DNA of 64,000 bases, from contig NZ_JALJXF010000001.1 in NCBI RefSeq assembly GCF_024169925.1, forward strand, positions 3,540,001-3,604,000. Reading direction: 5' to 3'. Under the pieces are notes generated by a model. The model was not told the origin of the DNA. It made no database searches and saw only the letters and a list, made by a program, of their open reading frames with translations. Shown here one piece after another: positions 44,703 through 53,648 of the stretch. Numbering within the stretch: position 1 is the first letter of the stretch; every line of letters starts with the position of its first letter. The position numbers were made by a program, and so were the translations under genes. Source of the stretch: Methylorubrum extorquens (GTDB lineage Bacteria; Pseudomonadota; Alphaproteobacteria; Rhizobiales; Beijerinckiaceae).

Positions 44703-44953
44703 GTCGGTCTCCGGTTCGCGGGCGCGGCCCCAGCCAGGAGGGCACGCGCGTCGATCATACGATGTAAGCGCATCCGCCTAAAGAAACAGTCACACAGGGC
44801 GGATGCGTCGGGATTGAGGCGCTCGAATCCCGATGCAATCATGCAGCCGGCTCGGGATCAACCGGCCTATCGGCTGGGGTGGGCGCCCAAAGGACGCATG
44901 ACCCGACATGGTCGGGCCTGCGTACCCCGAGCGCCTCGGGTTTCCGTTCTCGC

Positions 44954-45580
44954 TCAGGCGGCGGCCGGCTCGGGGCGCTTGTGCAGAATGTCGTCGATCA
45001 GGCCGAACTCCTTGGCCGCGTCGGCGGTCATGAAGTTGTCGCGCTCGAGCGCCTGATGGATCGTCTCGTAGTCGCGGCCGGTATGCTTCACGTAGATCTC
45101 GTTCAGACGCTTCTTCAGCGCCTCGATCTCGCGGGCATGGATCAGGATGTCGGTCGCCTGTCCCTGGAAGCCGCCGGAGGGCTGGTGCACCATGATCCGG
45201 GCGTTCGGCAGGGCGAAGCGGTGGCCGGCCTCACCCGCGGCCAGCAGGAGCGAGCCCATCGACGCGGCCTGGCCGACGCAGAGCGTCGTGACGGGGCAGC
45301 GGATGAACTGCATCGTGTCGTAGATCGACAGGCCCGAGGTCACCACGCCGCCGGGCGAGTTGATGTAGAAGGAGATTTCCTTCTTCGGGTTCTCGGCTTC
45401 CAGGAACAGAAGCTGGGCGACGATCAGCGACGCGCCCTGGTCTTCGACGGGGCCGGTGAGGAAGATGATCCGCTCGCGCAGAAGCCGCGAGTAGATGTCG
45501 AAGGCGCGCTCGCCGCGGCTCGACTGCTCGACCACCATGGGCACGAGCGAGTTGTGGAAGTAATCGACCGGATCTCTCAT
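44954..45580 (-). CDS. clpP: ATP-dependent Clp protease proteolytic subunit ClpP
   Basis: 208 residues. Catalytic triad Ser107 ([15 protein letters not shown]), His132 (MVHQPSGG) and Asp181 (ERDNFM). N-terminus [34 protein letters not shown] is the canonical alphaproteobacterial start. Forms the tetradecameric protease chamber with ClpX or ClpA. It follows tig by 131 bases. Confidence 0.98.
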   Translation of the reverse strand: MRDPVDYFHNSLVPMVVEQSSRGERAFDIYSRLLRERIIFLTGPVEDQGASLIVAQLLFLEAENPKKEISFYINSPGGVVTSGLSIYDTMQFIRCPVTTLCVGQAASMGSLLLAAGEAGHRFALPNARIMVHQPSGGFQGQATDILIHAREIEALKKRLNEIYVKHTGRDYETIHQALERDNFMTADAAKEFGLIDDILHKRPEPAAA

Positions 45581-45711
45581 ATCAGCCCTCGGCTCCGGGT
45601 CCGGCCTCGGGGCGAATCGCCCGAGGCCGGATGGTTACAGCGAACACGGCAAGCGTTAACGCCGCCTGATCTCGAAGATCGCCGCCCGCCGCGGAGCCGG
45701 TGGGTCGGCGA

Positions 45712-47148
45712 TCAGCCGGCAGCCTTGTCGGCCGCCGCCTCGTTGTTGGACTCGCTCGGCTTCTCGTCCGTCGCGGCCGCGCCGTTCACGGCGTCGGCCT
45801 CGTCGTCTTCGGCGAAGAGCGCCTCCTTGGAGACGGGTTCCTCGACGACCTGGACCTGACCGAGGACATGGTCGACGACCTTCTCCTCGAACAGCGGCGC
45901 GCGAAGCTCGGCGAGCGCCTGCGGATTGTTGCGGTAGAAGTCGTAGACCTGCTTCTCCTGGCCCGGGAACTGCCGGATCCGGGCGAACAGGGCCTGATTG
46001 ACCTCGTCATCCGAGACCTTGATATCGGCGGTCTCGCCGACTTGCGCAAGCACCAGACCGAGGCGGACGCGCCGCTCGGCGATCTTGCGGTACTCCGCCT
46101 GCGACGCCTCCTCGGTCGTGCCCTCGTCCTCGAAGGTCTTGCCGCGGGTCTTCAGGTCCTGCTCGACCTGCGCCCACACGGCGGCGAATTCCTGGTGGAC
46201 GAGGCTCGGGGGCAGGTCGAAGGCGTACTTGCCGTCGAGCGCGTCGAGAAGCTCCTTCTTGAGCTTGCGCCGGGACTGGGCCTCGTAATCGGAGCCGACG
46301 GCCTTGGAGACGGCCTCCTTCAACTTCTCGAGGTCGTCCATGCCGAAGCGCTTGGCGAGTTCGTCGTCGATCTGGGTCTCGCCGGGGGCGGCGACGACCT
46401 TCACGGTCACGTCGAACTCGGCGTCCTTACCGGCGAGCTGCTCGGCCTGATAGTCGGACGGGAAGGCGACCTTCACGAGGCGGCTGTCGCCGACCTTGGC
46501 GCCGACGAGCTGGTCCTCGAAGCCGGGGATGAAGGTGTTGGAGCCGAGTTCCAGATCGACGTCCTCACCCTTGCCGCCCTCGAACTCGGTGCCGTCGATG
46601 CGGCCAACGAAATCGATGGTGACGCGGTCGCCGGACTGCGCCTCGGCGCCCTCCTCGCGGGGCTCGAAGGAGCGGCTGTCCTTGGCCATGCGCTCGAGCG
46701 TCTCGTTGATCTCCTCGTCGGAGGGCTTGAGCACGAGCTTCTTGATCGACACGTCGGAGAGGTCGGCGAGCTCGAAGCTCGGCAGCACTTCAAGCTTCAC
46801 CTTGAAGGCGAGGTCGCCCTTGGCATCGAGCGCGCGCTCGATGATGGTCTGCTCCTCGTCCTTCGGGAACTCGATCTGCGGCTCGAGCGCGAGGCGCAGG
46901 CCCTTGTCGGAGACGATCTGCTGGTTGGCCTCGTTGACGGCGTTCTGCAGCACGTCGGCCATCACCGACTTGCCGTAGACCTTGCGCAGATGCGCGACCG
47001 GCACCTTGCCGGGGCGGAAGCCCTTGATCTGGACCTTGCCCTTGATGTTCGAGAGCTCGGTGTTGAGGCGATCCTCAAGCTCGTTCGCGGGGAGGAGCAC
47101 CTGAAACTCGCGCTTCAGCCCCTCGGAGGTCGTCTCGGTCACCTGCAT
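45712..47148 (-). CDS. tig: Trigger factor
   Basis: 478 residues from ATG at 47148. N-terminal ribosome-binding domain with the signature [17 protein letters not shown]; PPIase (FKBP-like) domain around [32 protein letters not shown]-terminal helical arms; a ~30-residue acidic Ala/Glu/Asn tail. Binds nascent chains at the ribosome exit. First gene of the tig-clpP-clpX-lon block; tRNA-Leu lies 119 bases upstream in the same direction. Confidence 0.98.
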   Translation of the reverse strand: MQVTETTSEGLKREFQVLLPANELEDRLNTELSNIKGKVQIKGFRPGKVPVAHLRKVYGKSVMADVLQNAVNEANQQIVSDKGLRLALEPQIEFPKDEEQTIIERALDAKGDLAFKVKLEVLPSFELADLSDVSIKKLVLKPSDEEINETLERMAKDSRSFEPREEGAEAQSGDRVTIDFVGRIDGTEFEGGKGEDVDLELGSNTFIPGFEDQLVGAKVGDSRLVKVAFPSDYQAEQLAGKDAEFDVTVKVVAAPGETQIDDELAKRFGMDDLEKLKEAVSKAVGSDYEAQSRRKLKKELLDALDGKYAFDLPPSLVHQEFAAVWAQVEQDLKTRGKTFEDEGTTEEASQAEYRKIAERRVRLGLVLAQVGETADIKVSDDEVNQALFARIRQFPGQEKQVYDFYRNNPQALAELRAPLFEEKVVDHVLGQVQVVEEPVSKEALFAEDDEADAVNGAAATDEKPSESNNEAAADKAAG

Positions 47149-47267
47149 CGTCGTTCGTCCGCTGTTTTCTAAAACCGCAATCTCGTCTTCGCGTGCCGCT
47201 GCGCCAGGGAAGCCCCGTGCGGGCGCTCCGGCGGGAACCGCTCGGGTTCCTGACGCCGATACGGACA

Positions 47268-47352
47268 TGGTGCGGGCGGAGGGGCTCGAACCCCCACGTC
47301 TTGCGACACTGGAACCTAAATCCAGCGCGTCTACCAGTTCCGCCACGCCCGC
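47268..47352 (-). tRNA. tRNA-Leu (anticodon TAG)
   Basis: 85 bases, class II tRNA on the minus strand starting GCGGGCGTGGCGGAACTGG, with a long variable arm (TGTCGCAAGACGT), anticodon stem CTGGA/TCCAG with loop TTTAGGT giving TAG, and encoded CCA. Confidence 0.97.
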
Positions 47353-47515
47353 GAGCGCCATCGACACGAGCCCGGATACCGGGCCGTCGAAGCGCGCGTC
47401 TATAGCACGCGGGCTCGGGGCCGCAGCAAAAAACTTGCGGGGCGCCGCGTGCGGTGGCGGCTGGGACGAAGCCTGTCTACAACGCGAGCCCGACCGACCG
47501 ACGACGCGAGACGCC

Positions 47516-48973
47516 ATGCGAAATCCCGACCCGACGGCCGAGCCCGCGCCGGGATCGTTCTCACGGCGCGATCTGCTCGCGGGCAGCGCCGCCCTCGCAC
47601 TGATGCCGGGGATGGCCTCGGCCCAAGGGACGGCCTCGGCCCAAGCGCCCGCCGGGAAAGCCCCGCCCCCGGAGCCGAAATCGATCAAGGCCGCGTCGGC
47701 CAAGCTCCGCCTGAAGCCCGATCCTGCGCCCGAGACGGCCGTATGGCGCTTGGGCGAAGCGGAGGCGCCGATCCTGCGGATCAAGCTCGGCGAAGCAATC
47801 CGCCTGCGCGTCGAGAACGGGACCGACAAGCCGCTGTCGCTGCATTGGCACGGGGTGCGGATCGCCAACGCCATGGACGGCGTCGGCGGCGTCACCCAGG
47901 AGCCGATCAAGCCGGGCGCGAGCTTCACCTACGACTTCACGCCGCCGGATGCCGGCAGCTTCCTGATCCGCCCGCTCGTCGTCGGCGGATCGAGCGAGCC
48001 GTCGGGCCGGGGCCTCGCCGGCATGCTGATCGTGGAGGAGCCAGCCCCGCCCCCGGTGGATGGGGATCTTGCCCTGCTCGTGCAGGATTGGCGGCTCGAC
48101 GAGGCCGGTGCGCTCCAGCCCTTCGGGCAGGTCGCCTTCTCTGCAGCGGCCGGGCGGCTCGGCAGCGTCGTGACGCTCAACGGACAGCCGATCCCGCTGG
48201 CGCTCGACGCGCGGCCCGGCAGCCGCCTGCGCTTGCGGCTCGCCAACGCCTGTAACGCGCGGGGCCTGCGCATCCGCTTCGACAATGTGAAGGCTTATGT
48301 CGCGGCCGTGGACGGCCAGCCGACCGACACCTTCGAGCCTCTGAAGGCCACCCTCCCCTTCGCACCGGGCACGCGCTACGACCTGCTCCTCGATCTCCCG
48401 GCCCAAGCCGGACCAGCCGGCACCATCACCGCGCTGATCGGGCAGGGCCTGCCGCTGGCGACGCTGACCGCCACCGGCGAGCCGGTGGCGCAATCCGGCC
48501 GCGCCGCGATCGGCTCGATTCCGGAGAACAAGCGTCTGCCGGCCGAGATCCGGCTGCAAAGCGCACTCCGCCGCGAACTCGTGCTGACGGGCGGCGTGCG
48601 GCCCGACAAGGCGAGGCCCGGCGCCGAGACGCCCTATTCCGGCGATCCCGCCAAGATCTGGCAGATCAACGGCGCGAGCGGGGCGGCAGGGGCAGCCCCC
48701 CTGTTCTCGGTCAAGCGCGGCGGGGTCGTGGTGCTGTCGATCCGCAACGACACCGGCTTCCTCCAGAGCCTACACCTGCACGGCCACGTCTTCCGCCTGC
48801 TGCACCAGCTCGATGACGGCTGGGAGCCCTACTGGCTCGACACCGTGCAGATCCCCGAGGGCCGCAGCGCGCAGATCGCCTTCGTCGCGGACAATCCCGG
48901 TCGATGGCTGCTCAGTGCGACCGTGCTGGAGCGGTTCGACACGGGGCTGTGGACGAGCTTCGAAGTGAGTTGA
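47516..48973 (+). CDS. Multicopper oxidase-like cupredoxin protein with degenerate copper sites
   Basis: 485 residues from ATG at 47516. A Tat signal peptide is present ([19 protein letters not shown]). Three cupredoxin domains: domain 1 has [28 protein letters not shown], keeping the first HxHG motif, but the second (normally GTYWYHSH) reads [11 protein letters not shown] with no His. In domain 3, [14 protein letters not shown] is kept, but the last motif (normally HCHxxxHxxxGM) reads [17 protein letters not shown], without Cys, His or Met. So the type 1 Cys and half of the trinuclear His ligands are lost. Oxidase activity is unlikely; a structural role like that of FtsP/SufI is possible. 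Periplasmic. Confidence 0.82.
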   Translation: MRNPDPTAEPAPGSFSRRDLLAGSAALALMPGMASAQGTASAQAPAGKAPPPEPKSIKAASAKLRLKPDPAPETAVWRLGEAEAPILRIKLGEAIRLRVENGTDKPLSLHWHGVRIANAMDGVGGVTQEPIKPGASFTYDFTPPDAGSFLIRPLVVGGSSEPSGRGLAGMLIVEEPAPPPVDGDLALLVQDWRLDEAGALQPFGQVAFSAAAGRLGSVVTLNGQPIPLALDARPGSRLRLRLANACNARGLRIRFDNVKAYVAAVDGQPTDTFEPLKATLPFAPGTRYDLLLDLPAQAGPAGTITALIGQGLPLATLTATGEPVAQSGRAAIGSIPENKRLPAEIRLQSALRRELVLTGGVRPDKARPGAETPYSGDPAKIWQINGASGAAGAAPLFSVKRGGVVVLSIRNDTGFLQSLHLHGHVFRLLHQLDDGWEPYWLDTVQIPEGRSAQIAFVADNPGRWLLSATVLERFDTGLWTSFEVS

Positions 48974-48985
48974 ACGCCCCCCATA

Positions 48986-49022
48986 CCAAATTCGGCTGAT
49001 CCCTTCGGGATGGCGGCTTTGG
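48986..49022. terminator. Hairpin between convergent cupredoxin and radical SAM genes
   Basis: An imperfect ~37-base hairpin: CCAAA/TTTGG at the base and ATCCC-TTC-GGGAT at the tip. It can serve both convergent genes, whose stops are 73 bases apart. Confidence 0.55.
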
Positions 49023-49046
49023 ACGTCGCTCAGGCGCCGCACCGTC

Positions 49047-50360
49047 TCACCGGGGCGGCGGGAACGTCCAGAAGAATTCGCCCGAGCGTCCGCCCTGGAG
49101 CGAGGCCTGCCGGGTGAGGAAGCGGCACTCCGCCGCGAGGGCGGCCTCGCTCCAGCCGGTACAGGCGGTCATCTTCAGGGAGACCGGGTCGTATTCGAGG
49201 CGATGCTCGGGGGGCGAACGCACCATCAGGCCCGAGGGCAGGACGACGCAGTGATACACCCGGAGCGCGCAGGGGAGCCGGCGAGCGCGCTCGAAGTTGC
49301 GGCGAAAGGTTTCGGGATTGTCGCCGGGCAATCCCAGAATGATCTCGACGGCGAGGCTCGCCACCGTATCGAGCCGAGCGAAGGTCTCGTCGAAGCGACG
49401 CTCGTCGTAGGTGCGATCGACATGGGCCAGCACCGCGTTGTCGAAGCTCTGCAGGCCGATGCCGACATAGGCGTTGCTGACGGTGGCGAGGAAATCGAGA
49501 TGCTCCTGCCGCACCGCCGCCGGGTAGACCTCGCAGATCAGCCCGTGGCGCTCGAAGAAGCCGCTCTCTTCGGCCGCGCGCCGAAGGTTGAGGAATGCGT
49601 TGCGGTTGAGGTTCAAGCCGGCATCGACGAGGAGCGCCGCGTAGACATCGTGGCCGGCGATGGCCTCGAACTCCTGGGTCAGATGATCGACCGCCCGCAC
49701 GCGTTTGGGTGATTCCATCGTCCCCCACTCGCAGAACGAGCAGGTGAACGGGCAGCCCCGATAGGTCTGCAGCACGCCGAGGCCGCCGTGCTGCACGAGG
49801 TTCAGCGTGTAGGGCGAGGCGAGGCTGTCGAGGTTGGCCAGCGGACGCGCCGGGGTCTCGCGCCAGCCCGCGCCGTCCCGGACGGCGACGCCGCGCAGCG
49901 TGCCCAGCGCGGCCGGCGTGCGCTGTTCGAGCGAGACAATCTCGAGGAAGGTCTCCTCTCCCTCGTTGATGACGAGGACGTCGATGTCGTCCGCCGCGTT
50001 CGAGAACGGCGGACGCGCGAACATGACCGGCCGCGCGGAAGGTCCGCCGAACACGACGAGCCGGGCGGGGTCGTCTTGCTTGATGAGCGCGGCGACGCGG
50101 CAAAGAAAGGGCAGCGACCAGAGATAGGCCGAGAAGCCGACGATGTCGGGGTCAAAAGCGGTGATTTCGCGGGCAACCCGCTCGGCGTCGCCGCCGGTCA
50201 GATCCCAGACCCGGCAGACGAGGCCGGGAAGGGCGGCGGCGCGCAGGGTGGCCTCGACCATGCGCAAGCCGAGATTGGGCACGAAGCTCGGCATCGCCGG
50301 ATCGCGTTCCGGGTACTGCGCCACCAGGGCGATGCGCAGGCCGGAGCGGGCCGCGCTCAT
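49047..50360 (-). CDS. B12-binding domain radical SAM protein (second of tandem pair)
   Basis: 437 residues from ATG at 50360. N-terminal ~190 residues look like a cobalamin-binding Rossmann domain (ITAFDPDIVGFSAYLWSL; RLVVFGGPSARP; DVLVINEGEETFLEIV). The radical SAM core has the 4Fe-4S motif CPFTCSFCEWG (CxxxCxxC), followed by LLVDAGLNLNRNAFLNLRRAAEESGF and YVGIGLQSFD. The EWG immediately after the cluster and the DAGLNLN segment are shared with the neighbouring paralogue. ATGA overlap with that gene makes the pair translationally coupled. Such enzymes often C-methylate unactivated carbons, but the substrate is not recognisable. Confidence 0.85.
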   Translation of the reverse strand: MSAARSGLRIALVAQYPERDPAMPSFVPNLGLRMVEATLRAAALPGLVCRVWDLTGGDAERVAREITAFDPDIVGFSAYLWSLPFLCRVAALIKQDDPARLVVFGGPSARPVMFARPPFSNAADDIDVLVINEGEETFLEIVSLEQRTPAALGTLRGVAVRDGAGWRETPARPLANLDSLASPYTLNLVQHGGLGVLQTYRGCPFTCSFCEWGTMESPKRVRAVDHLTQEFEAIAGHDVYAALLVDAGLNLNRNAFLNLRRAAEESGFFERHGLICEVYPAAVRQEHLDFLATVSNAYVGIGLQSFDNAVLAHVDRTYDERRFDETFARLDTVASLAVEIILGLPGDNPETFRRNFERARRLPCALRVYHCVVLPSGLMVRSPPEHRLEYDPVSLKMTACTGWSEAALAAECRFLTRQASLQGGRSGEFFWTFPPPR

Positions 50361-51736
50361 CGCGCGGCGGCCTGCCGCCACGAAGCGCGGGCTTGGGTGA
50401 CGCGCTCGGGCTGACGCGGGAACGCCCACCAGAACTCACCAGCCTTGCCGCCGGCGGCGAGCGCCCGGCGGCGCAGCTCCGCGCGGGTGCGCGCGACCGC
50501 CTCCTCGCTCCATCCCTCGCAGGAGCGCATCGTCAGGGTGTGAGGGTCGAAGCGGACATTCCATTCGGGCCGGCTGCGGGTCAGCAGCGCGTCGGGCAGG
50601 ACGAGGCAGTGATAGACCCGAACGCTCGCGGGCAGCGACAGGGCGTAATCGAGGGTGCGGAAGAAGCCCTCCGGCGTATCGCCGGGCAGCACCGCGATGA
50701 TCTGCAGCTCGATATTGGTGACGCGGGCCAGCGCGCGCACCGCCGCCTCGAAGCGGGGCGAATCCGAGGGGCGGTCGTGCAAGCGCAGCACCGCCGGGTC
50801 CATCGACTGCATCCCGACGCCGAGATAGGCGGTGCCGATCTCCTCGATGAAGGCGAGATGCTCGTCGCGCACGATCGACGGGTAGATCTCCGCCCAGAGC
50901 AGCGTTTCCTTGAGGAAGCCCGACCGTTGGTTGGCGAGCCGCAGGTTGCGGAAGGCGCCGATGTTCAGGTTGAGGCCGGCATCGAGCAGGAACACCGCCG
51001 GCGCCTCCAGGGTGCGGAAAGCGTCGAGCTCGCGGGCGATGTAGTCGGCCGAAAAGGAGGCCTTGCTGTTCTCCTTGGTGCCCCACTCGCAGAAGCGGCA
51101 GGAGAGCGGGCAGCCGCGGAAACTCTCCAGATAGGCGACGCCCCCCTGCGGCATCAGCCCGTGTGCGTAGGGTGAGGCGATCCGGTCGAGGGCGGTGATG
51201 GGCGGGCGCCGCTCGGTCCGCAGCCAGCCGGTTGCGGTCGGCAGCGTCAACCCGCGCACCTGCTCCCACGCGGTCCGGTCGAGCTGCGGCAGCCGCGCGA
51301 TCTCGCAGATGATCTCCTCGCCGTCGCCCTCGACCACGGCGTCGAGATAGGCATGGGCCGGGCGGTACGGTTCGAGATCGAAGAAAGCGGATCGCGCCGA
51401 GGGACCGCCGAAGACGATGGCGAGCGAGGGGCGGCGCGCGCGCAGGGCCCGCGCCACCGCGATCATCGCCGGCGCCGACCAGACATAGATCGAGAAGCCG
51501 ACGAGGTCGGGCTCGAATTCCAGGATGTCGGCGACGTAAGCCTCGATGTCGGCGGTGCGGCGGTCGAACAGCCGCACGGACGCGTCGGCGAGATCGGGAT
51601 CGCCGAGCAAAGCCGCGTGGATGCGCCGGATGCCGTAGCTCGGCAGCAGCAGCTCGCCGAGTTCCTGCGCATCGGGGCGCGGCGTCATGCAGACGAGGGC
51701 GATACGCCGATGCGTGGGGGAGGACGGCTCTAGCAT
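50357..51736 (-). CDS. B12-binding domain radical SAM protein (first of tandem pair)
   Basis: 459 residues. Same two-domain layout as the next gene: cobalamin-binding-like part (ILEFEPDLVGFSIYVWSAP; LAIVFGGPSARSAFF; AVVEGDGEEIICEIA) and radical SAM core with CPLSCRFCEWGTKENSK, LLDAGLNLNIGAFRNLRLANQRSGF and AYLGVGMQSMD. The two proteins end alike (GKAGEFWWAFP here, GRSGEFFWTFP in the partner). They are ancient paralogues that have diverged but kept the same local motifs, which suggests successive steps or a heterodimer. 138 bases separate it from the upstream methyltransferase. Confidence 0.85.
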   Translation of the reverse strand: MLEPSSPTHRRIALVCMTPRPDAQELGELLLPSYGIRRIHAALLGDPDLADASVRLFDRRTADIEAYVADILEFEPDLVGFSIYVWSAPAMIAVARALRARRPSLAIVFGGPSARSAFFDLEPYRPAHAYLDAVVEGDGEEIICEIARLPQLDRTAWEQVRGLTLPTATGWLRTERRPPITALDRIASPYAHGLMPQGGVAYLESFRGCPLSCRFCEWGTKENSKASFSADYIARELDAFRTLEAPAVFLLDAGLNLNIGAFRNLRLANQRSGFLKETLLWAEIYPSIVRDEHLAFIEEIGTAYLGVGMQSMDPAVLRLHDRPSDSPRFEAAVRALARVTNIELQIIAVLPGDTPEGFFRTLDYALSLPASVRVYHCLVLPDALLTRSRPEWNVRFDPHTLTMRSCEGWSEEAVARTRAELRRRALAAGGKAGEFWWAFPRQPERVTQARASWRQAAAR

Positions 51737-51874
51737 GGTTTCGCGATGACCGGAGGGACGCCCGATGCGATCAGGCGTGAGGGAAGCGAATTTAAGGCTG
51801 CGGCAGAACTTGAGGAATTCAATCGACGCGTCCCGCCCTCACATCGTCTTGAGGCCTGGGCGGACCGATTCGGG

Positions 51875-52654
51875 TCATCGCTTGTCGAGGCGACAGTAGA
51901 GGTAATGCAGGCAGCCGAGACGGTGCAGCTCCCGCAAGACGTCACCACCGGTCGGCTGGCCACGCCGATCCGAGGCGATGGTGTGATAGCTCGGCTCGAT
52001 GTTCGCCGTGGCGTCGGTGACCCGGAAGGTGAAGCCGGCGGCGTGCGCATCGCGCCGGATCGCATCGAGCCCCGCCCATTTGTCCGGCCAGGGGCCGAAG
52101 GCGGCTTCGAGCCCATCCGCGAACAGCGCGAGCCGCTCCGGCGGCCGAGTAAGGACGATGTCGCTCATCATGAGAACCCCGTCCTGGGTCAGCACGCGGT
52201 GCGCCTCACTGAAAAAGGCGCGCCGGGAGGCGAAGTGGAACGCCGCCTCGACGCAGAGGAGCCGATCGAACGCGGCTCCCGCGAAAGGCAGGCGGCAGGC
52301 ATCACCGGCGACCCAGGCAGCGTTGCGCAGCCGGTCGTCCCGGCGAAGTCCGATCGCGAGCTGGCGCGGATCGAGGTTGAGCCCGATCACCTCCACCTCG
52401 GGATCGCTCCGCCGGATCGCCTGCAGGGTGCCGCCGAAGCCGCAGCCGACATCGAGCACGCGGTGGCCCGGCGCGAGGCCGAGCCACGCGACGAGCGCCG
52501 CGCTCAATCGTTCCTGTGCCTGCACGAAACCCGCCCGCGCCCGGGCCGGGCCGATTGCCCCCGGCTCGTCCCAATGGCCGAGATGGACATGATCGATCGC
52601 AGCCCCCTCTGCGACCGCCGCGAGGAACGCATCGAAATAGGCCGGAACCCGCAC
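51875..52654 (-). CDS. SAM-dependent methyltransferase (UbiE/Coq5-like small-molecule type)
   Basis: 259 residues if started at the GTG at 52654 (VRVPAYFDAFL). That start is preceded by AGGTGG at correct spacing and avoids overlap with the upstream gene; a GTG at 52687 would overlap it by 26 bases. Motif I VLDVGCGFGGTLQAIRR, then VIGLNLDPRQLAIG, AGDACRLPFAGAAFDRLLCVEAAFHF and VLTQDGVLMMSDIVL: the small-molecule C/O/N-methyltransferase fold seen in tailoring enzymes. It lies between the oxygenase and the radical SAM pair and is probably in one operon. Confidence 0.8.
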   Translation of the reverse strand: MRVPAYFDAFLAAVAEGAAIDHVHLGHWDEPGAIGPARARAGFVQAQERLSAALVAWLGLAPGHRVLDVGCGFGGTLQAIRRSDPEVEVIGLNLDPRQLAIGLRRDDRLRNAAWVAGDACRLPFAGAAFDRLLCVEAAFHFASRRAFFSEAHRVLTQDGVLMMSDIVLTRPPERLALFADGLEAAFGPWPDKWAGLDAIRRDAHAAGFTFRVTDATANIEPSYHTIASDRRGQPTGGDVLRELHRLGCLHYLYCRLDKR

Positions 52655-52661
52655 CACCCAC

Positions 52662-53477
52662 CTAGCCCCAGCAATGGACGGCGTCACCGATTCGGGATCG
52701 GGCCATGAAGGAGCAGGCGGTCCAGCGCAGGCGAGCGCCTTCCACCGGCGTGACCTGGTGGAGGAAGCGGCCTGAGCGCAGGATCACGATGGTCCCTGCC
52801 TCGACATCGAAGGCGTGGCGGGCAAACCGCGCGAGGTCGGGCTTGTCCCTCGGGCGATCGCGATTCTGGAACCGACCCGACCACGCCTCCGCCTTGGCGT
52901 CGAAGACTTCGAGCATCCCGCCGCGCTCGGCCTTGGACAGGGTCAGCACGAAGGAGAAGATGTCACCTTCGACCACGCTTTCGAGGTGGCGGTAGCTCGG
53001 GCGGTCCTTCTGCTCGTTGTCGAAATGCGGGGGAATGTATCCGCCCTCGTGGTGCGAGCGCAGGGTCGTGGCCATGTATGTCCGCCCATCGTGCAGGGCG
53101 GGTGGGCCGTAGGGCCGCCCGCCATCGAGGCGCGAGAGCAATGCGAGGACGCGGGTCTCGAACCCGCCCCATGGCGCCATCAGGTCGCCGAGGCTGCGGG
53201 CGAAGCCGGGTGCCATGTCGAAGTAGGCGCGCAGATCCGGATCCGCGAGGTTCAGGTTCATCCCGTAGAAGTGCGACCGGAACGGCGCTGGGAACGAGGT
53301 GGTGGGGAAGCCCTGCCGGTTGACCGCGAGATCCGCGACGATCGACGCACATTCGGGGGGCGTCAGGACGTTGCGGATGACAACGGCCTGAAGCGCATCC
53401 TCCCGCAGCCGCGTCAGCGCATCGGCATGGACCGAGGCCTCGGCGGCGTCGATCGAGATCGTTTGCAGAAACGGCAT
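52662..53477 (-). CDS. 2-oxoglutarate/Fe(II)-dependent oxygenase
   Basis: 271 residues. Jelly-roll oxygenase with the HxD...H triad: His-Asp in GYIPPHFDNEQ and the distal His in GRFLHQVTPVEG, followed by the 2OG-binding Arg in ARLRWTACSF. The segment VEGDIFSFVLTLSKAERGGMLEVFD is the conserved strand region between them. N-terminal ~140 residues are less conserved (TSFPAPFRSHFYGMNLNLADPDLR). It can hydroxylate or oxidise a small molecule or peptide; the substrate is unknown. First gene of the four-gene minus-strand set; ATG at 53477. Confidence 0.82.
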   Translation of the reverse strand: MPFLQTISIDAAEASVHADALTRLREDALQAVVIRNVLTPPECASIVADLAVNRQGFPTTSFPAPFRSHFYGMNLNLADPDLRAYFDMAPGFARSLGDLMAPWGGFETRVLALLSRLDGGRPYGPPALHDGRTYMATTLRSHHEGGYIPPHFDNEQKDRPSYRHLESVVEGDIFSFVLTLSKAERGGMLEVFDAKAEAWSGRFQNRDRPRDKPDLARFARHAFDVEAGTIVILRSGRFLHQVTPVEGARLRWTACSFMARSRIGDAVHCWG

Positions 53478-53579
53478 CGCCCCATCCCCTCGCCCGGACT
53501 TCGGCGATCCTCGCTCTTAGACCGGTTTCGGCGGTGAGCGCCCTGGCCGAACCGTCCGAGTTGCATCCACGACCATGAT

Positions 53580-53617
53580 CGAAGCCGCCGCCCGATCAAA
53601 GTCGGGCGGCGGCTTCG
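53580..53617. terminator. 16-bp hairpin after the giant repeat gene
   Basis: Perfect stem CGAAGCCGCCGCCCGA / TCGGGCGGCGGCTTCG (53580-53595, 53602-53617) with a 6-base loop. It lies between the stop of the giant gene and the 2OG-oxygenase start, both on the minus strand. No T-tract, so termination strength is uncertain. Confidence 0.6.
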
Positions 53618-53648
53618 AGGTGTCGCCGGGTAGCCTTGCGGGCCGCGA

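Noticed and set aside
53478..53648. Co-transcription of the giant gene with the radical SAM cluster, with the enzymes modifying the giant protein
   Set aside because: They share a strand and are only 171 bases apart, but a perfect 16-bp hairpin lies between them and nothing in the enzymes indicates a protein substrate. Kept as an untested idea only.
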